DNA from: Nevskia ramosa DSM 11499
GTDB lineage: Bacteria > Pseudomonadota > Gammaproteobacteria > Nevskiales > Nevskiaceae
DNA: 64,000 bases
Assembly: GCF_000420645.1 (NCBI RefSeq)
Contig: NZ_ATVI01000009.1
Location: 62,001 to 126,000 of the forward strand
Reading direction: 5' to 3'
Shown: positions 27,212 through 36,169 of the stretch, piece by piece
Layout: the number at the start of each line of letters is the position of its first letter
Position numbering within the stretch: the stretch's first letter is position 1
The notes under the pieces: generated by a model
Told to the model about the DNA's origin: nothing
Seen by the model: only the letters and a program-made list of their open reading frames with translations
Database searches by the model: none
Translations under genes and position numbers: made by a program

Positions 27212-28258
27212 CTAGAGACGGTCGAGCAGCAGGCTCTTGATTCTGGCCACGGCTCGTGCCAGATCGTCATCGGCGCGTAGCGATCGCTGGCGATTGCCGT
27301 CGCTCTGGCCGAGAACAGCGAAATCGCCCTCGGCAATGCGCTCGGCAATCCAACTGGCGAGATCAACCGGCGCGGCGACGATGCCGCGCTTCAGCAGGAA
27401 CGCATAGAGCGCTGGCGGACAACGCTGCTGCAGGCGGGACAACCAGCGACGCGTCGGTGTGCTGTGGCCGGCGAGCGGCAGCACCTGCACCGGCCGGCCG
27501 GTGCGCCAGGCTTCGGCGAGCATCGAGGCGCTGTCGCCGGTGACGATCAGATCGTCGGCCTGCTGCAGCCAGGCCGGCAGCGGATTGGCGTCGTCGCCGC
27601 GGCGGTACTCGTAGAGGAAATGCGGGGCCTGCAACGCCGACCGCAAGGCCTGCGCGGTGCCGGCACCGGTGCGCGGGCTGGTGGTGACCAGCAGGCTGCC
27701 GCCGCCTGCCTGAGCGTGCTGGCTGGCCAGCGTGCCGAGCTTGCAGGCGTCGTCTTCGTCGAAGCGGAAATGCCGGGTGGCGCCGCCGACCAGCACTACC
27801 GTCCAAGGCCGCGGCAGGTCCTGCCAGCCGCCGGCCGATGAGTCGACTGGAACGGCATCGGGCAGGCCGATCCGGTCGTTGAAGGACATGCGGATCGGCA
27901 GGACGTTGGCGGCAGCCGGCAGCCGATCCTGCGGCATCGGGATGATCAGATCGATCGCGTCGGTCCGGACCCAACGCGGTCGCCCGAGGTGCACCAGCCG
28001 GGTGCGCCGATCGCTGCGCGCGACCACTTTTGTTGCGGCACGCAGACTCTTGCCGAACGAGATCACCAGATCCGGCCAGGCTTGGCCGATCGCCGGAGCC
28101 AGACCAGGCGCGGCTATCGATTTCTCGATGCATGGCCAACCCAGGGCCCTGCCCAGCACACGGAGCTGGCCGGTCTCGCCGGCATTGCTGCCGATCATCA
28201 GCCAGACCAGCGGCTGGCGCGCGCGCGCTTCGCGGGACGGAAAATCAGTCACGGTCAC
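27212..28258 (-). CDS. ELM1/GtrOC1-family protein
   Basis: The 348-residue protein belongs to the mitochondrial-fission ELM1 family. It has an N-terminal [20 protein letters not shown], equivalent to the GDxAGxxxQ...LGxxLGW block, and a later [24 protein letters not shown], the family's conserved donor-binding-like motif. Bacterial members are often encoded beside lipopolysaccharide or capsule genes and have a GT-B-like fold, which suggests a sugar transferase or a carrier. This is inference. The gene is the one nearest uvrA and is divergent from it by 75 bases, so it probably begins the island on that side. Confidence 0.75.
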   Translation of the reverse strand: MTVTDFPSREARARQPLVWLMIGSNAGETGQLRVLGRALGWPCIEKSIAAPGLAPAIGQAWPDLVISFGKSLRAATKVVARSDRRTRLVHLGRPRWVRTDAIDLIIPMPQDRLPAAANVLPIRMSFNDRIGLPDAVPVDSSAGGWQDLPRPWTVVLVGGATRHFRFDEDDACKLGTLASQHAQAGGGSLLVTTSPRTGAGTAQALRSALQAPHFLYEYRRGDDANPLPAWLQQADDLIVTGDSASMLAEAWRTGRPVQVLPLAGHSTPTRRWLSRLQQRCPPALYAFLLKRGIVAAPVDLASWIAERIAEGDFAVLGQSDGNRQRSLRADDDLARAVARIKSLLLDRL

Positions 28259-28333
28259 TCGAGCATGGGCGGGTAGGGCGGCAAGTTCCGTATAGTGCTC
28301 GATTGCCCCCAGCGTTCACTAATCTTTCCCGTC

Positions 28334-31165
28334 ATGGATTCGATCCGCATCCGCGGTGCGCGCACGCACAACCTGAAGAACATCTCGCTGGAGCTGCCGC
28401 GAGACAAGCTGATCGTCATCACCGGGCTGTCCGGTTCCGGCAAGTCCTCGCTGGCGTTCGACACCTTGTATGCCGAAGGCCAGCGCCGCTATGTCGAGAG
28501 CCTGTCGGCGTATGCGCGGCAGTTCCTGTCGATGATGCAGAAGCCGGATGTCGATTCGATCGAAGGCCTGAGCCCGGCGATCTCGATCGAGCAGAAATCG
28601 ACCTCGCATAACCCGCGTTCGACGGTCGGCACGGTCACCGAAATCTACGATTACCTGCGCCTGCTCTATGCCAGAGTCGGCACTGCCTACTGCCCGGATC
28701 ATCCTGCGGTGGCGCTGGAAGCGCAGAGCGTTTCGCAGATGGTCGACCATGTGCTGGCGCTGCCGGCCGAATCGGCCTGGATGCTGCTGGCACCGGTGGT
28801 TCGCGGTCGCAAGGGCGAGCACGCCGAGTGGTTCGATCAGATGCGCGCCCAGGGTTTCGTCCGCGCGCGCATCGACGGCAAGGTTTACGAACTGGACGAA
28901 GCGCCGACCCTGAACCGCAAGCTGAAGCACGACATCGAGATCGTCGTCGATCGCTTCAAAGTCAGACCCGACATCAAGCAGCGGATCACTGAATCCTTCG
29001 AGACCGCGCTGCGCTTGTCCGATGGTCTGGCGCTGGTTGCCCCGCACACGACTGCCGCCGCGACGCCGGACATCACCTTCAGCGCCCGCATGGCCTGCCC
29101 GCACTGCGGCTACTCGCTGGAAGACCTCGAACCGCGCCTGTTCTCGTTCAATTCGCCGAGCGGCGCCTGCGCCAGCTGCGATGGCCTGGGCGTGCTGCAG
29201 GTATTCGATCCGGACAGGGTCGTCACCCATCCGGACGCCTCGCTCGCCGACGGCGCGATCCGCGGCTGGGATCGCCGCAATCCCTATTACTGGGCGCTGG
29301 TTTCGTCACTGGCCAAACACTACAAATTCGATACCGACAAGCCATTCCAGAAGCTGCCGGAGAAGGCGCGCAATGCCGTTCTGTACGGCTCCGGCGACGA
29401 CAAGATCGCCTTCGAGTACCCGGACGAACGCGGCAAGGTGGTCACCCGCATCCACAAGTTCGAGGGCGTGCTGCCGAATCTGGAGCGCCGCTACAAGGAA
29501 ACCGAATCGGCGGCGGTGCGCGAGGAGTTGGCCAAGTATCTGTCTGACAAGCCGTGCCCGGAATGCATGGGCGAGCGCCTGAATCGCTCGGCGCGCCATG
29601 TCTTCGTCGATGGCACCAGCCTGCCGACCGTGGTCTCGAAATCGGTGCGCGATGCCGAGGCGCATTTCCAAAAGTTGAGCCTGCCCGGCCACAAGGGCGA
29701 GATCGCCGACAAGATCCTCAAGGAGATCAGCGCGCGCCTCGGCTTCCTGAACAATGTCGGCCTCGACTATCTGACCTTGTCGCGCTCGGCGGAGACGCTG
29801 TCCGGCGGCGAAGCGCAGCGCATCCGTCTGGCCTCGCAGATCGGCGCTGGCCTGGTCGGCGTGCTCTACGTGCTTGATGAACCGAGCATCGGCCTGCATC
29901 AGCGCGACAACGAACGCCTGCTGAAGACGCTCGTCCATCTGCGCGACATCGGCAACACGGTGATCGTCGTCGAGCACGACGAGGAAGCGATCCGCCAGGC
30001 CGATTACGTCGTCGACATCGGCCCCGGTGCCGGCGTCCACGGCGGTCATATCGTCGCCCAGGGCACGCCCGCGCAGGTGATCGCCAATCCGAAATCGCTG
30101 ACTGGCCGTTACCTGTCCGGCACGGAGGGCATTCCGGTGCCGAAGGTTCGCGGCAAGCGCGACCCGAAGAAGCAGATCGTGCTGCGCAACGCCCGCGGCA
30201 ACAATCTGAAGGGCGTCACCGCCGAGATTCCGATCGGCCTGATGACCTGCGTCACCGGCGTCTCCGGCTCCGGCAAGTCGACCCTGATCAACGACACCCT
30301 GCTCGGTTACGCGGCGCGGGCGCTGAACAATGCCGGCACTCGTCACGCGGCCTGCGACAGCATCGAAGGCCTGGAGCATCTCGACAAGGTCATCGACATC
30401 GATCAATCGCCGATCGGCCGCACGCCGCGCTCGAACCCGGCGACCTACACCGGCTTGTTCACGCCGATCCGCGAGCTGTTCTCGCAGGTGCCGCAGTCCC
30501 GCGAACGCGGCTACGAAGCCGGACGCTTCAGCTTCAACGTCAAGGGCGGCCGCTGCGAGACCTGCGAGGGTGATGGCGTCATCAAGGTGGAAATGCACTT
30601 CCTGCCCGATGTCTACGTCACCTGCGATACCTGCAAGGGCAAGCGCTACAATCGTGAAACCCTGGAGATTCGCTACAAGGGCAAGAGCATCAACGACGTG
30701 CTCGATCTCACCATCGAAGACGCGCTGGCACTGTTCAAGCCCGTGCCGGCACTGGCCCGCAAGCTGGAAACCCTGCTCGACGTGGGCCTTTCCTACGTGA
30801 AGCTCGGCCAGAACGCGACGACTCTGTCTGGTGGTGAAGCGCAGCGCGTCAAGCTGGCCAAGGAACTGTCGAAGCGCGACACCGGGCGGACCTTGTACAT
30901 CCTCGACGAACCGACCACCGGCCTGCATTTCCACGATGTCGCCCAGCTGCTGAAGGTGCTCGATCGCCTGCGCGATGCCGGCAACACCGTGGTCGTCATC
31001 GAGCACAACCTCGATGTGATCAAGCGCGCCGACTGGCTGATCGACATGGGCCCGGAAGGCGGCAGCGGCGGCGGCGAGATCGTCGCGGCCGGCACGCCGG
31101 AAGACATCGCCAAGAACAAGCGCTCTCATACCGGGCGCTTCCTGAAGCCTTTGCTGAAGGGATGA
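28334..31165 (+). CDS. uvrA: UvrABC excinuclease subunit UvrA
   Basis: UvrA finds bulky DNA lesions for nucleotide excision repair and loads UvrB. The 943-residue protein starts [17 protein letters not shown] and has two ABC ATPase modules: Walker [11 protein letters not shown] and later [10 protein letters not shown], signature LSGGEAQRI and [12 protein letters not shown], and [10 protein letters not shown]. Zinc sites are CPHCGY...CASC and CETCEGDG...CDTCKG. The ATG at 28334 is the family start. TATAGT at 28291-28296 may be a -10 element. I see no CTGT-N8-ACAG LexA box in the 75-base upstream gap, unlike many gammaproteobacterial uvrA genes. Confidence 0.98.
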   Translation: MDSIRIRGARTHNLKNISLELPRDKLIVITGLSGSGKSSLAFDTLYAEGQRRYVESLSAYARQFLSMMQKPDVDSIEGLSPAISIEQKSTSHNPRSTVGTVTEIYDYLRLLYARVGTAYCPDHPAVALEAQSVSQMVDHVLALPAESAWMLLAPVVRGRKGEHAEWFDQMRAQGFVRARIDGKVYELDEAPTLNRKLKHDIEIVVDRFKVRPDIKQRITESFETALRLSDGLALVAPHTTAAATPDITFSARMACPHCGYSLEDLEPRLFSFNSPSGACASCDGLGVLQVFDPDRVVTHPDASLADGAIRGWDRRNPYYWALVSSLAKHYKFDTDKPFQKLPEKARNAVLYGSGDDKIAFEYPDERGKVVTRIHKFEGVLPNLERRYKETESAAVREELAKYLSDKPCPECMGERLNRSARHVFVDGTSLPTVVSKSVRDAEAHFQKLSLPGHKGEIADKILKEISARLGFLNNVGLDYLTLSRSAETLSGGEAQRIRLASQIGAGLVGVLYVLDEPSIGLHQRDNERLLKTLVHLRDIGNTVIVVEHDEEAIRQADYVVDIGPGAGVHGGHIVAQGTPAQVIANPKSLTGRYLSGTEGIPVPKVRGKRDPKKQIVLRNARGNNLKGVTAEIPIGLMTCVTGVSGSGKSTLINDTLLGYAARALNNAGTRHAACDSIEGLEHLDKVIDIDQSPIGRTPRSNPATYTGLFTPIRELFSQVPQSRERGYEAGRFSFNVKGGRCETCEGDGVIKVEMHFLPDVYVTCDTCKGKRYNRETLEIRYKGKSINDVLDLTIEDALALFKPVPALARKLETLLDVGLSYVKLGQNATTLSGGEAQRVKLAKELSKRDTGRTLYILDEPTTGLHFHDVAQLLKVLDRLRDAGNTVVVIEHNLDVIKRADWLIDMGPEGGSGGGEIVAAGTPEDIAKNKRSHTGRFLKPLLKG

Positions 31166-31173
31166 CCGCAGTT

Positions 31174-31274
31174 CCCCTTCCCCCGCTTGCGGGGAAGGCC
31201 GGGATGGGGGCGTTTGACTTCAGCGTAGAACCCAACCGCCCCCACCTCAATCCTCCCCCGCAAGCGGGGGAGGA
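31174..31274. repeat. Paired-hairpin intergenic repeat after uvrA
   Basis: An imperfect hairpin around CCCCCGCTTGCGGGG (31176-31198) is followed by a perfect 11-bp hairpin centred on AA (31251-31261 with 31264-31274, arms TCCTCCCCCGC/GCGGGGGAGGA). The spacer between them also pairs: GGGGGCG at 31206-31212 with CGCCCCC at 31237-31243. The whole folds as a nested structure in the 175-base gap between uvrA and the oxygenase gene. Similar C/G-run palindromes are dispersed in many proteobacterial genomes. No T-run follows, so it is not a plain terminator. Confidence 0.75.
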
Positions 31275-31340
31275 AGTAGCCGCCAAAGGCCTCGTGCTAG
31301 GCTCTTTTCCGAAAATTTGAATCTTTCCGGAGCTTTACTC

Positions 31341-32480
31341 ATGTCCTCGATCACCGCCCTCCGCCGCCACGCCCCCGCACCGAAGCGCGAAGCCGCCGAC
31401 CTGCGCAAGTCCGGCCTCGATCCGAACTTCTGGTATCCGCTGGCACGCTCAAAACAGCTGAAGGCCGGCAAATCACTGGCCGTCAGTTTCGCCGGCGAAC
31501 CGATCGCGCTGGTGCGGCCGGAGAAGGGTGATCTGTTCGCGCTGGAAGATCGCTGCGCGCATCGCCAGGTGCCGCTGAGCCTCGGCGTCGTCCGTGGCGA
31601 ACGTCTGCAGTGCCACTACCACTGCTGGACTTACGACCGCAGCGGTGCCTGCGTCAACGTGCCGTATCTCGATGAAGGCAAGCAGTTGCCGAACGGCGTC
31701 AGGAGCTACCCGGTGCGCGAGGCCTACGGCTTCGTGTTCGTCTATCCGGGCGATCTCTCGGCCGCCGGTTATGGCGCGTTCCCGGATGTCTCCACGTTCG
31801 CCAAGTCCGAGTACAAGACCCGCACGCTGGACCGGACCATCGGCTGCCACTGGAGCTTCATGCACGAGAACCTGATGGACATGAACCATCAGTTCCTGCA
31901 TCGCAGCCTGATGGGCTCGATCCGCGCCACGATGATCGACCTGCGCAGCGGCGATGGCTGGGTGGAATGCGACTACACCTTCTCCCGCGCCGCCGGCAAA
32001 CAGCCGCTCGGCGAGCGTTTCATGATCAACCGCAGGGGCGCTGCCAAGGTCAGCGATGGCTCCATCGACAAGATGACCATCCGCACCCAGTACCCGTACC
32101 AGACCCTGCAGTTCTGGACCGCCGGCAGCCCGGTTGATGAGCCGGCACTTGATCTCTGGAACTGCTACTGGCCCACCGACTCAGCGCAGCGGAAGAACCA
32201 GACCTACGGCCTGATGATGATCCGCAAGCCTCCGATCCCGGGAATGATCCACGTGATCTGGCCGTTCATCGTTGCCTTCACCAACGGCATCTTCGGCCAG
32301 GACACGCATATCGTAGAAGCGGAGCAGGCGGCGTTCGATGCGCAGGGCGAGGACTGGAATCAGGAGATCTTTCCGGCGATTCAGTTGTTGCGGGAGTTGT
32401 TGATTGATAAGAGTGTGCCGGTGGAGGCTTATGCCAAGACTGGGGCGCCGATTCGGTTGGCGGATTTGCCGCGGGTCTAA
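31341..32480 (+). CDS. Rieske non-heme iron oxygenase alpha-subunit-like protein
   Basis: The 379-residue protein has a Rieske 2Fe-2S site with Cys72-x-His74 and Cys91-x2-His94 (CAHR...CHYHC). A C-terminal catalytic domain has ENLMDMNHQFLH (Asp180, His183, His187), giving the mononuclear iron ligands. This is the architecture of ring-hydroxylating or demethylating oxygenases of the VanA/PobA-like kind. Substrate is not clear, and no reductase or ferredoxin gene is adjacent. I chose the ATG at 31341, 24 bases inside a longer TTG-started frame. Codon usage near the 3' end drifts to T- and G-rich codons (GTTGCGGGAGTTGTTGATT), mildly odd for this window. Confidence 0.85.
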   Translation: MSSITALRRHAPAPKREAADLRKSGLDPNFWYPLARSKQLKAGKSLAVSFAGEPIALVRPEKGDLFALEDRCAHRQVPLSLGVVRGERLQCHYHCWTYDRSGACVNVPYLDEGKQLPNGVRSYPVREAYGFVFVYPGDLSAAGYGAFPDVSTFAKSEYKTRTLDRTIGCHWSFMHENLMDMNHQFLHRSLMGSIRATMIDLRSGDGWVECDYTFSRAAGKQPLGERFMINRRGAAKVSDGSIDKMTIRTQYPYQTLQFWTAGSPVDEPALDLWNCYWPTDSAQRKNQTYGLMMIRKPPIPGMIHVIWPFIVAFTNGIFGQDTHIVEAEQAAFDAQGEDWNQEIFPAIQLLRELLIDKSVPVEAYAKTGAPIRLADLPRV

Positions 32481-32495
32481 CTGGCGTTACCGCGA

Positions 32496-32804
32496 ATGAA
32501 GAACATCCAAGTCTTCGACGGCGCGCAGAACGCTGTATACGACATCTTTTCTGTCACAGACGATGAGTTCGATCTCATCTTTCCCTCCGGCCATGACGTT
32601 GCCTTTATTGATGAGGTCTACGAGCGTGGAGATGCAGCGATTTTGGACGCTGCGTTTGCTCTAATCTGGACTCGGCGTGTACTGAAGCGCGAAGCTCAAG
32701 GCATTCATGGGCTTCTCTTCTACGAACTAGAAGAGAAGAAAATTTATTACCCCACGCGTGCAGATGAAGAAGCAATCAATCCAGATGGTAGCCGGCTTCG
32801 CTGA
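32496..32804 (+). CDS. Small unknown protein
   Basis: I do not recognise this 102-residue product with certainty. It starts MKNIQVFDGAQNAVYDIFS, is rich in acidic and aromatic residues, has IDEVYERGDAA and IWTRRVLKREAQGIHGLLFYELE, and ends DGSRLR. No signal peptide or membrane segment is visible. Its base composition is clearly lower in G+C than its neighbours, as is common for transferred genes. It lies between the oxygenase gene and a large inverted-repeat element, 15 bases after the oxygenase stop. The weak ribosome binding site suggests coupling to the upstream gene. Conserved small proteins of this look exist, but no function can be stated. Confidence 0.6.
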   Translation: MKNIQVFDGAQNAVYDIFSVTDDEFDLIFPSGHDVAFIDEVYERGDAAILDAAFALIWTRRVLKREAQGIHGLLFYELEEKKIYYPTRADEEAINPDGSRLR

Positions 32805-32870
32805 GAGCCCGAGTAGATCGGGAAAGCGGCTTCATCGCGCATCCCGACGGATTCGGTGTCGTCTGCTTCC

Positions 32871-33505
32871 CTGACTCTTTGGACTTCACCGAACCATTCC
32901 GCGCTGTCGCGCGGGTCACTTTCCTTGACGCCCAAGGAAAGTAACCAAAGGAAGGGCGCCCCGGCGCTGCGTCGGATCGCATGAAACAGAAGCGCGATCC
33001 GATGCCCTGTGCTTCTCGGCCATGACGGGGCTTTTCGACGCGCCATCCTTGGCGCGGCGAAAAGGCATCGGCATCCTGCCTCGCCTCCTTCGGAGCCTGT
33101 CCGCCATGGCCTGCGATGCTCGGCGCGCTTAAGGGGGACCAAAAGCAAAAGCCACAGCAACGGCAGAATCAAAAGCACAGCGCCGCGCGGGAGCGCGGCG
33201 CTGTTGCCTTGGCTTTTGACTTGGTTGTGGACGTTGGTCCCCCTTGCATGCCGCCGAGCATCGCAGTGCTCGGAGAGGGACGACCGGCATGGATGCCGGT
33301 CGAGCGCTGCCAGGCCATGGATGGCCTGTCGGCGCGGTGCCCCGGAGAGCGCGAGAAGCGCAGGGCACCGACTCGCGCTTCTGTTTCTCGCGAGTCGGCG
33401 GCATGCCGCGGGGCGCATTCCTTTGGTTACTTTCCTTGGGCGTTCAAGGAAAGTAACCCGCGCGTAAGCGCGGAATAGTTCGATGAAGGTCATCGAAAAA
33501 GTCAG
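32871..33505. repeat. Composite inverted-repeat element of about 0.6 kb
   Basis: Nearly perfect 67-base inverted arms lie at 32896-32962 and 33410-33476. They share ATTCCGCGCT, then CGCGCGGGT, then a hairpin ACTTTCCTTG/CAAGGAAAGT, then AACCAAAGGAA and GCGCCCC. A less perfect extension reaches 32871 and 33505 (CTGACT). Inside are nested matching arms (33111-33125 with 33252-33266, 15 bp; 33131-33142 with 33234-33245, 12 bp). A central 12-bp hairpin with a GGGA loop (33177-33188/33193-33204) and further hairpins (33281-33302, 33311-33328, 33368-33398) are also present. Frames in it are not credible genes. It could be a dispersed structured repeat, a MITE-like remnant or a folded RNA. From 33506 to 33683 I see nothing. 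Confidence 0.85.
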
Positions 33506-33683
33506 CGCTACGCCAAGGCCAGAACTCAACCAGGAAGGGCGCATTCCGCATAACCCTGCCCCCAAGGCCGCAGCAGGAATAAACCGTGCTCACTAAAAGC
33601 CGCCAAAGCTACTCATCGCACAGAGCCACGATGGCTTTAATGCAAACTGCCAACCAATACCCGCTTCAGGACCCTTTGCCGTC

Positions 33684-34574
33684 ATGACGATGCTCACGGT
33701 CGAACACACCACCGTTTACCGCTACGCCAGGCCCGTTGCCCTGCACGAGCACCGCCTGATGTGCCGCCCGCGCGACAGCCACGACCTGCGTCTGATCGAA
33801 ACCGGTTTGACCATCACCCCGGCGGCGTCGGTGCGCTGGTTGCACGACGTCTTCGGCAACTCGATCGCCATCGCCAGTTTCGAGGAAGAGGCGACTGATC
33901 TGTCGTTCGTGTCGATGTTCCATGCCGAGCATTTCCCGAACGAGCCGCAGAAGCTGGAGGTCGAGGAGTTCGCGCGCTATCTGCCGTTCAATTATTCGGT
34001 GCAGGAGATCGCCGATCTTGGCCGCACTTCGGAACGGCACTATCCGGACCCGCTGCATCGGGTCGATCTCTGGGCCAAGTCGTTCGTGCTGCGTGAGGAA
34101 GGCAACCCGGAAACGCTCGATGTGCTGATGGCGATGAATGCCGCGATCAAGGAGCAGTTTGCCTATGCGCGGCGCGAGGAGATGGGCGTGCAGACGCCCG
34201 AGGAGACGCTCGACAAGGGCAGTGGCAGTTGTCGCGATTTCGCGGTGTTCATGATGGAAGCGGTGCGCAGCCTGGGGCTCGCGGCGCGTTTCGTGTCCGG
34301 CTATCTGTATGACGCGAGCCTGGTCGGGGCTGAGGTCGATCAAGGTATGGAAGTGGTTGGCGGTGGCGCCACGCACGCCTGGATGCAGGTCTATCTGCCG
34401 GGGGCCGGCTGGGTCGAGTTCGATCCGACCAATGCATTGTTCGGTGGCCGCAATCTGATCCGCGTCGCGGTGGCGCGTGATGCTTCGCAGGCGGTGCCCT
34501 TGACCGGCAGTTTCACCGGCGCGTCGAATGATTATCTGGGCATGAGCGTCGACGTGAAGGTGTCGGTGGCCTGA
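33684..34574 (+). CDS. Transglutaminase-like superfamily protein
   Basis: The 296-residue protein has an N-terminal beta-rich domain and a transglutaminase-like core with the triad Cys183 (KGSGSCRDFA), His231 (GATHAWMQVYLPGAGW) and Asp247 (EFDPTNA). Bacterial relatives are often putative cysteine proteases or peptide amidases. Cytoplasmic location is likely, since no signal peptide is seen. It stands alone between the inverted-repeat element and the LysR gene, convergent with the latter. A second ATG at 33690 is equally possible as start. Physiological substrate is unknown. Confidence 0.85.
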   Translation: MTMLTVEHTTVYRYARPVALHEHRLMCRPRDSHDLRLIETGLTITPAASVRWLHDVFGNSIAIASFEEEATDLSFVSMFHAEHFPNEPQKLEVEEFARYLPFNYSVQEIADLGRTSERHYPDPLHRVDLWAKSFVLREEGNPETLDVLMAMNAAIKEQFAYARREEMGVQTPEETLDKGSGSCRDFAVFMMEAVRSLGLAARFVSGYLYDASLVGAEVDQGMEVVGGGATHAWMQVYLPGAGWVEFDPTNALFGGRNLIRVAVARDASQAVPLTGSFTGASNDYLGMSVDVKVSVA

Positions 34575-34590
34575 GCGCGCCGAAACGGGT

Positions 34591-35484
34591 TCAGATCGCC
34601 GCGACGCTGCCCATCACCGTTTCATCGAGCGCCGCCAGGCGCGTGCCGAAGAACTGCAGGAAGGCGCGGACCCGGGCGCTCTTGCGAAGATCCGGATGGG
34701 TCAGCACCCAGAAATCGAAGCCGGAGTCGTTTTCGGTATCGGGCAGGCGCTCGAGTTCGGGATCATCGAAGCAGGCGAACCACGGCAGGGCGGCACAGCC
34801 AAGGTGGGAGGCAACTGCCAGCCGCAGTGGCGCGAAGCTGTCGTAGCGCAGGCGGATTCTGGAGTCCGGCACGTTGGCGGTCAGCCACTTGGCTTGCTGC
34901 ACGCGTATTAGCGGACCATCGAAGCCGAGCCAGTCGTAGTCGGCGAGCGGCCGGCCACGGCCGATGCGGTCGAGATAAGTTTTCGAGGCATAGGACGCGA
35001 ACACGATCCGGCCGGCACGCCGGCCGACCAGATGCTCGGGCGGATGCGCGGTGCCACGGATCACCACGTCGGCCTCGCGCTTGGACAGGTCGGCGATCTG
35101 GTTGGTCGAGGCGATGTCCAGAGTCAGGCCCGGATAGGTATCGCGGAACTCGGCCAGCCAGCGCGGCAGCAGATGCAGGGCCACGGCTTCGCTGGTGCTG
35201 AGCCGGATGTGGCCTTCCAGGCGCACGTCGGTGCCCTTGATCCGGCCTTCGACGGCTTGTGCCTCGCGCTCCATCTTTTCTGCCGCTTCGGCCAGCGCCT
35301 CGCCGGCCGGCGTCAGCCGGTACCCGGCGCGCAGACGCTCGAACAGCCGCACTTCCAGCGCCAGTTCCAGGGTTTCGAGGCGGCGGTAGACGCTCGATGG
35401 ATTGACGGCCAGCAGCCGCGCCGCGCCATTCAGGCCGCCGGCGCGGGAAATGGCCAGCACATAGCGCAGATCGTCCCAGTTCAT
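34591..35484 (-). CDS. LysR-family transcriptional regulator
   Basis: The 297-residue protein has a winged helix-turn-helix at the start (MNWDDLRYVLAISRAGGLNGAARLLAVNPSSVYRRLETLE is the region, about 1-40) and an effector-binding domain (about 90-290). It belongs to the LysR group whose members often regulate a divergent gene. Here the divergent gene encodes an unknown 147-residue protein, followed by a short-chain dehydrogenase. Three TTGCAA-like half-sites lie in the 135-base gap between them. I chose the ATG at 35484, since the sequence before it is not family-like. Confidence 0.86.
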   Translation of the reverse strand: MNWDDLRYVLAISRAGGLNGAARLLAVNPSSVYRRLETLELALEVRLFERLRAGYRLTPAGEALAEAAEKMEREAQAVEGRIKGTDVRLEGHIRLSTSEAVALHLLPRWLAEFRDTYPGLTLDIASTNQIADLSKREADVVIRGTAHPPEHLVGRRAGRIVFASYASKTYLDRIGRGRPLADYDWLGFDGPLIRVQQAKWLTANVPDSRIRLRYDSFAPLRLAVASHLGCAALPWFACFDDPELERLPDTENDSGFDFWVLTHPDLRKSARVRAFLQFFGTRLAALDETVMGSVAAI

Positions 35485-35505
35485 GGCGGCAGCCTGAGCC
35501 GTATC

Positions 35506-35534
35506 TTGCAAAATTGCAAAAATAGAATTCGCAA
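35506..35534. promoter_or_regulatory. TTGCAA repeats between the LysR gene and its divergent neighbour
   Basis: TTGCAA occurs at 35506-35511 and 35514-35519, and a variant TTCGCAA at about 35528-35534, in an AT-rich patch of the divergent gap. TTGCAA is itself a palindrome. The spacing and location, just upstream of the LysR start, fit a regulator binding region that would serve both genes. Confidence 0.45.
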
Positions 35535-35619
35535 ATGACGACTTCTTATGCGCGCAAGCAAGGAGCAAAGTGCGCTCCATGAAACGCCAGCAAGCCGGCG
35601 TTGAAACAGGAGCAGAACG

Positions 35620-36063
35620 ATGAACACCAACACCCAGAACGTCAGTACCCAGAACAATCCCCGTACCAATATCGTGGCCGTTACCGGCCTGCCGCGTCCG
35701 CTGTTGGCGGCCATGTTCCGCCGCGCCGGCCTGTTCGGCCGTGATTCCGCGCTGACCGTGGTCGAGCAGGCCGTGGTCCAGAGCCGCCTGGCGACAGTGC
35801 CGAACCTGGCTGCGCCAAGCGCGCCGTCGATCCTCGGCACTCGCCTGAAGGCGCTGGCCGATTACGTCGACGCGGTGGTGGCCGAACGTGACACCAGTGC
35901 CGAGCAGGCTCGTCTGGCTCGCGAGGGCTACAGCGAGGCGGCGATCGGCGAAGCGGCGATCACCGTCGACAACGTTCGCACCGTGTTCGGTCTGTTCCCG
36001 GTTACCGCCAGCGCGGTGCCGGCGAAGGCCGCCGAGGCGCGCAACTACGCCCGCGCTGCGTAA
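35620..36063 (+). CDS. Unknown 147-residue protein, faintly AhpD-like C-terminus
   Basis: I do not recognise this protein with confidence. The N-terminus is asparagine- and threonine-rich. The middle reads [30 protein letters not shown]. The region [27 protein letters not shown] looks like the last helices of the carboxymuconolactone decarboxylase/AhpD fold (GxSxxxIxEA), but the catalytic cysteine-histidine motif of that family is missing. An AGGAG site lies 7 bases before the ATG, and a strong terminator follows the stop, so it seems a genuine, well-expressed single gene. It is divergent from the LysR regulator. Confidence 0.7.
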   Translation: MNTNTQNVSTQNNPRTNIVAVTGLPRPLLAAMFRRAGLFGRDSALTVVEQAVVQSRLATVPNLAAPSAPSILGTRLKALADYVDAVVAERDTSAEQARLAREGYSEAAIGEAAITVDNVRTVFGLFPVTASAVPAKAAEARNYARAA

Positions 36064-36111
36064 ACGGTCAAGCAGTCCTCCTCGCGCGGCACGCTTGCCG
36101 CGCTACCCTTC

Positions 36112-36148
36112 GGCGCGGCCCCGGTCCATACCGGTGCCGCGCCTTTTT
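36112..36148 (+). terminator. Intrinsic terminator after the LysR-linked gene
   Basis: GGCGCGGC...GCCGCGCC pairs, with an inner GGT/ACC continuation, making a 13-bp stem with a single mismatch and a CCAT loop, followed by TTTTTCTTTG. It ends the transcript of the unknown 147-residue gene before the dehydrogenase gene. Confidence 0.88.
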
Positions 36149-36169
36149 CTTTGTCTTGGCTGGAAATTC

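Noticed and set aside
28259..28333. LexA-type SOS box upstream of uvrA
   Set aside because: I looked for CTGT-N8-ACAG in this gap and found none.
29306..31129. Long minus-strand open frame within uvrA
   Set aside because: uvrA is unmistakable on the plus strand. The opposite frame has no motif.
32871..33505. Insertion sequence with transposase
   Set aside because: No transposase frame is visible, and no target-site duplication could be established by eye. It is annotated only as a repeat element.
32747..33565. Several 60-270-residue frames in both strands of the inverted-repeat element
   Set aside because: They arise from repeats and palindromes, are Arg/Ala-rich, have no start signals and contradict one another across strands.
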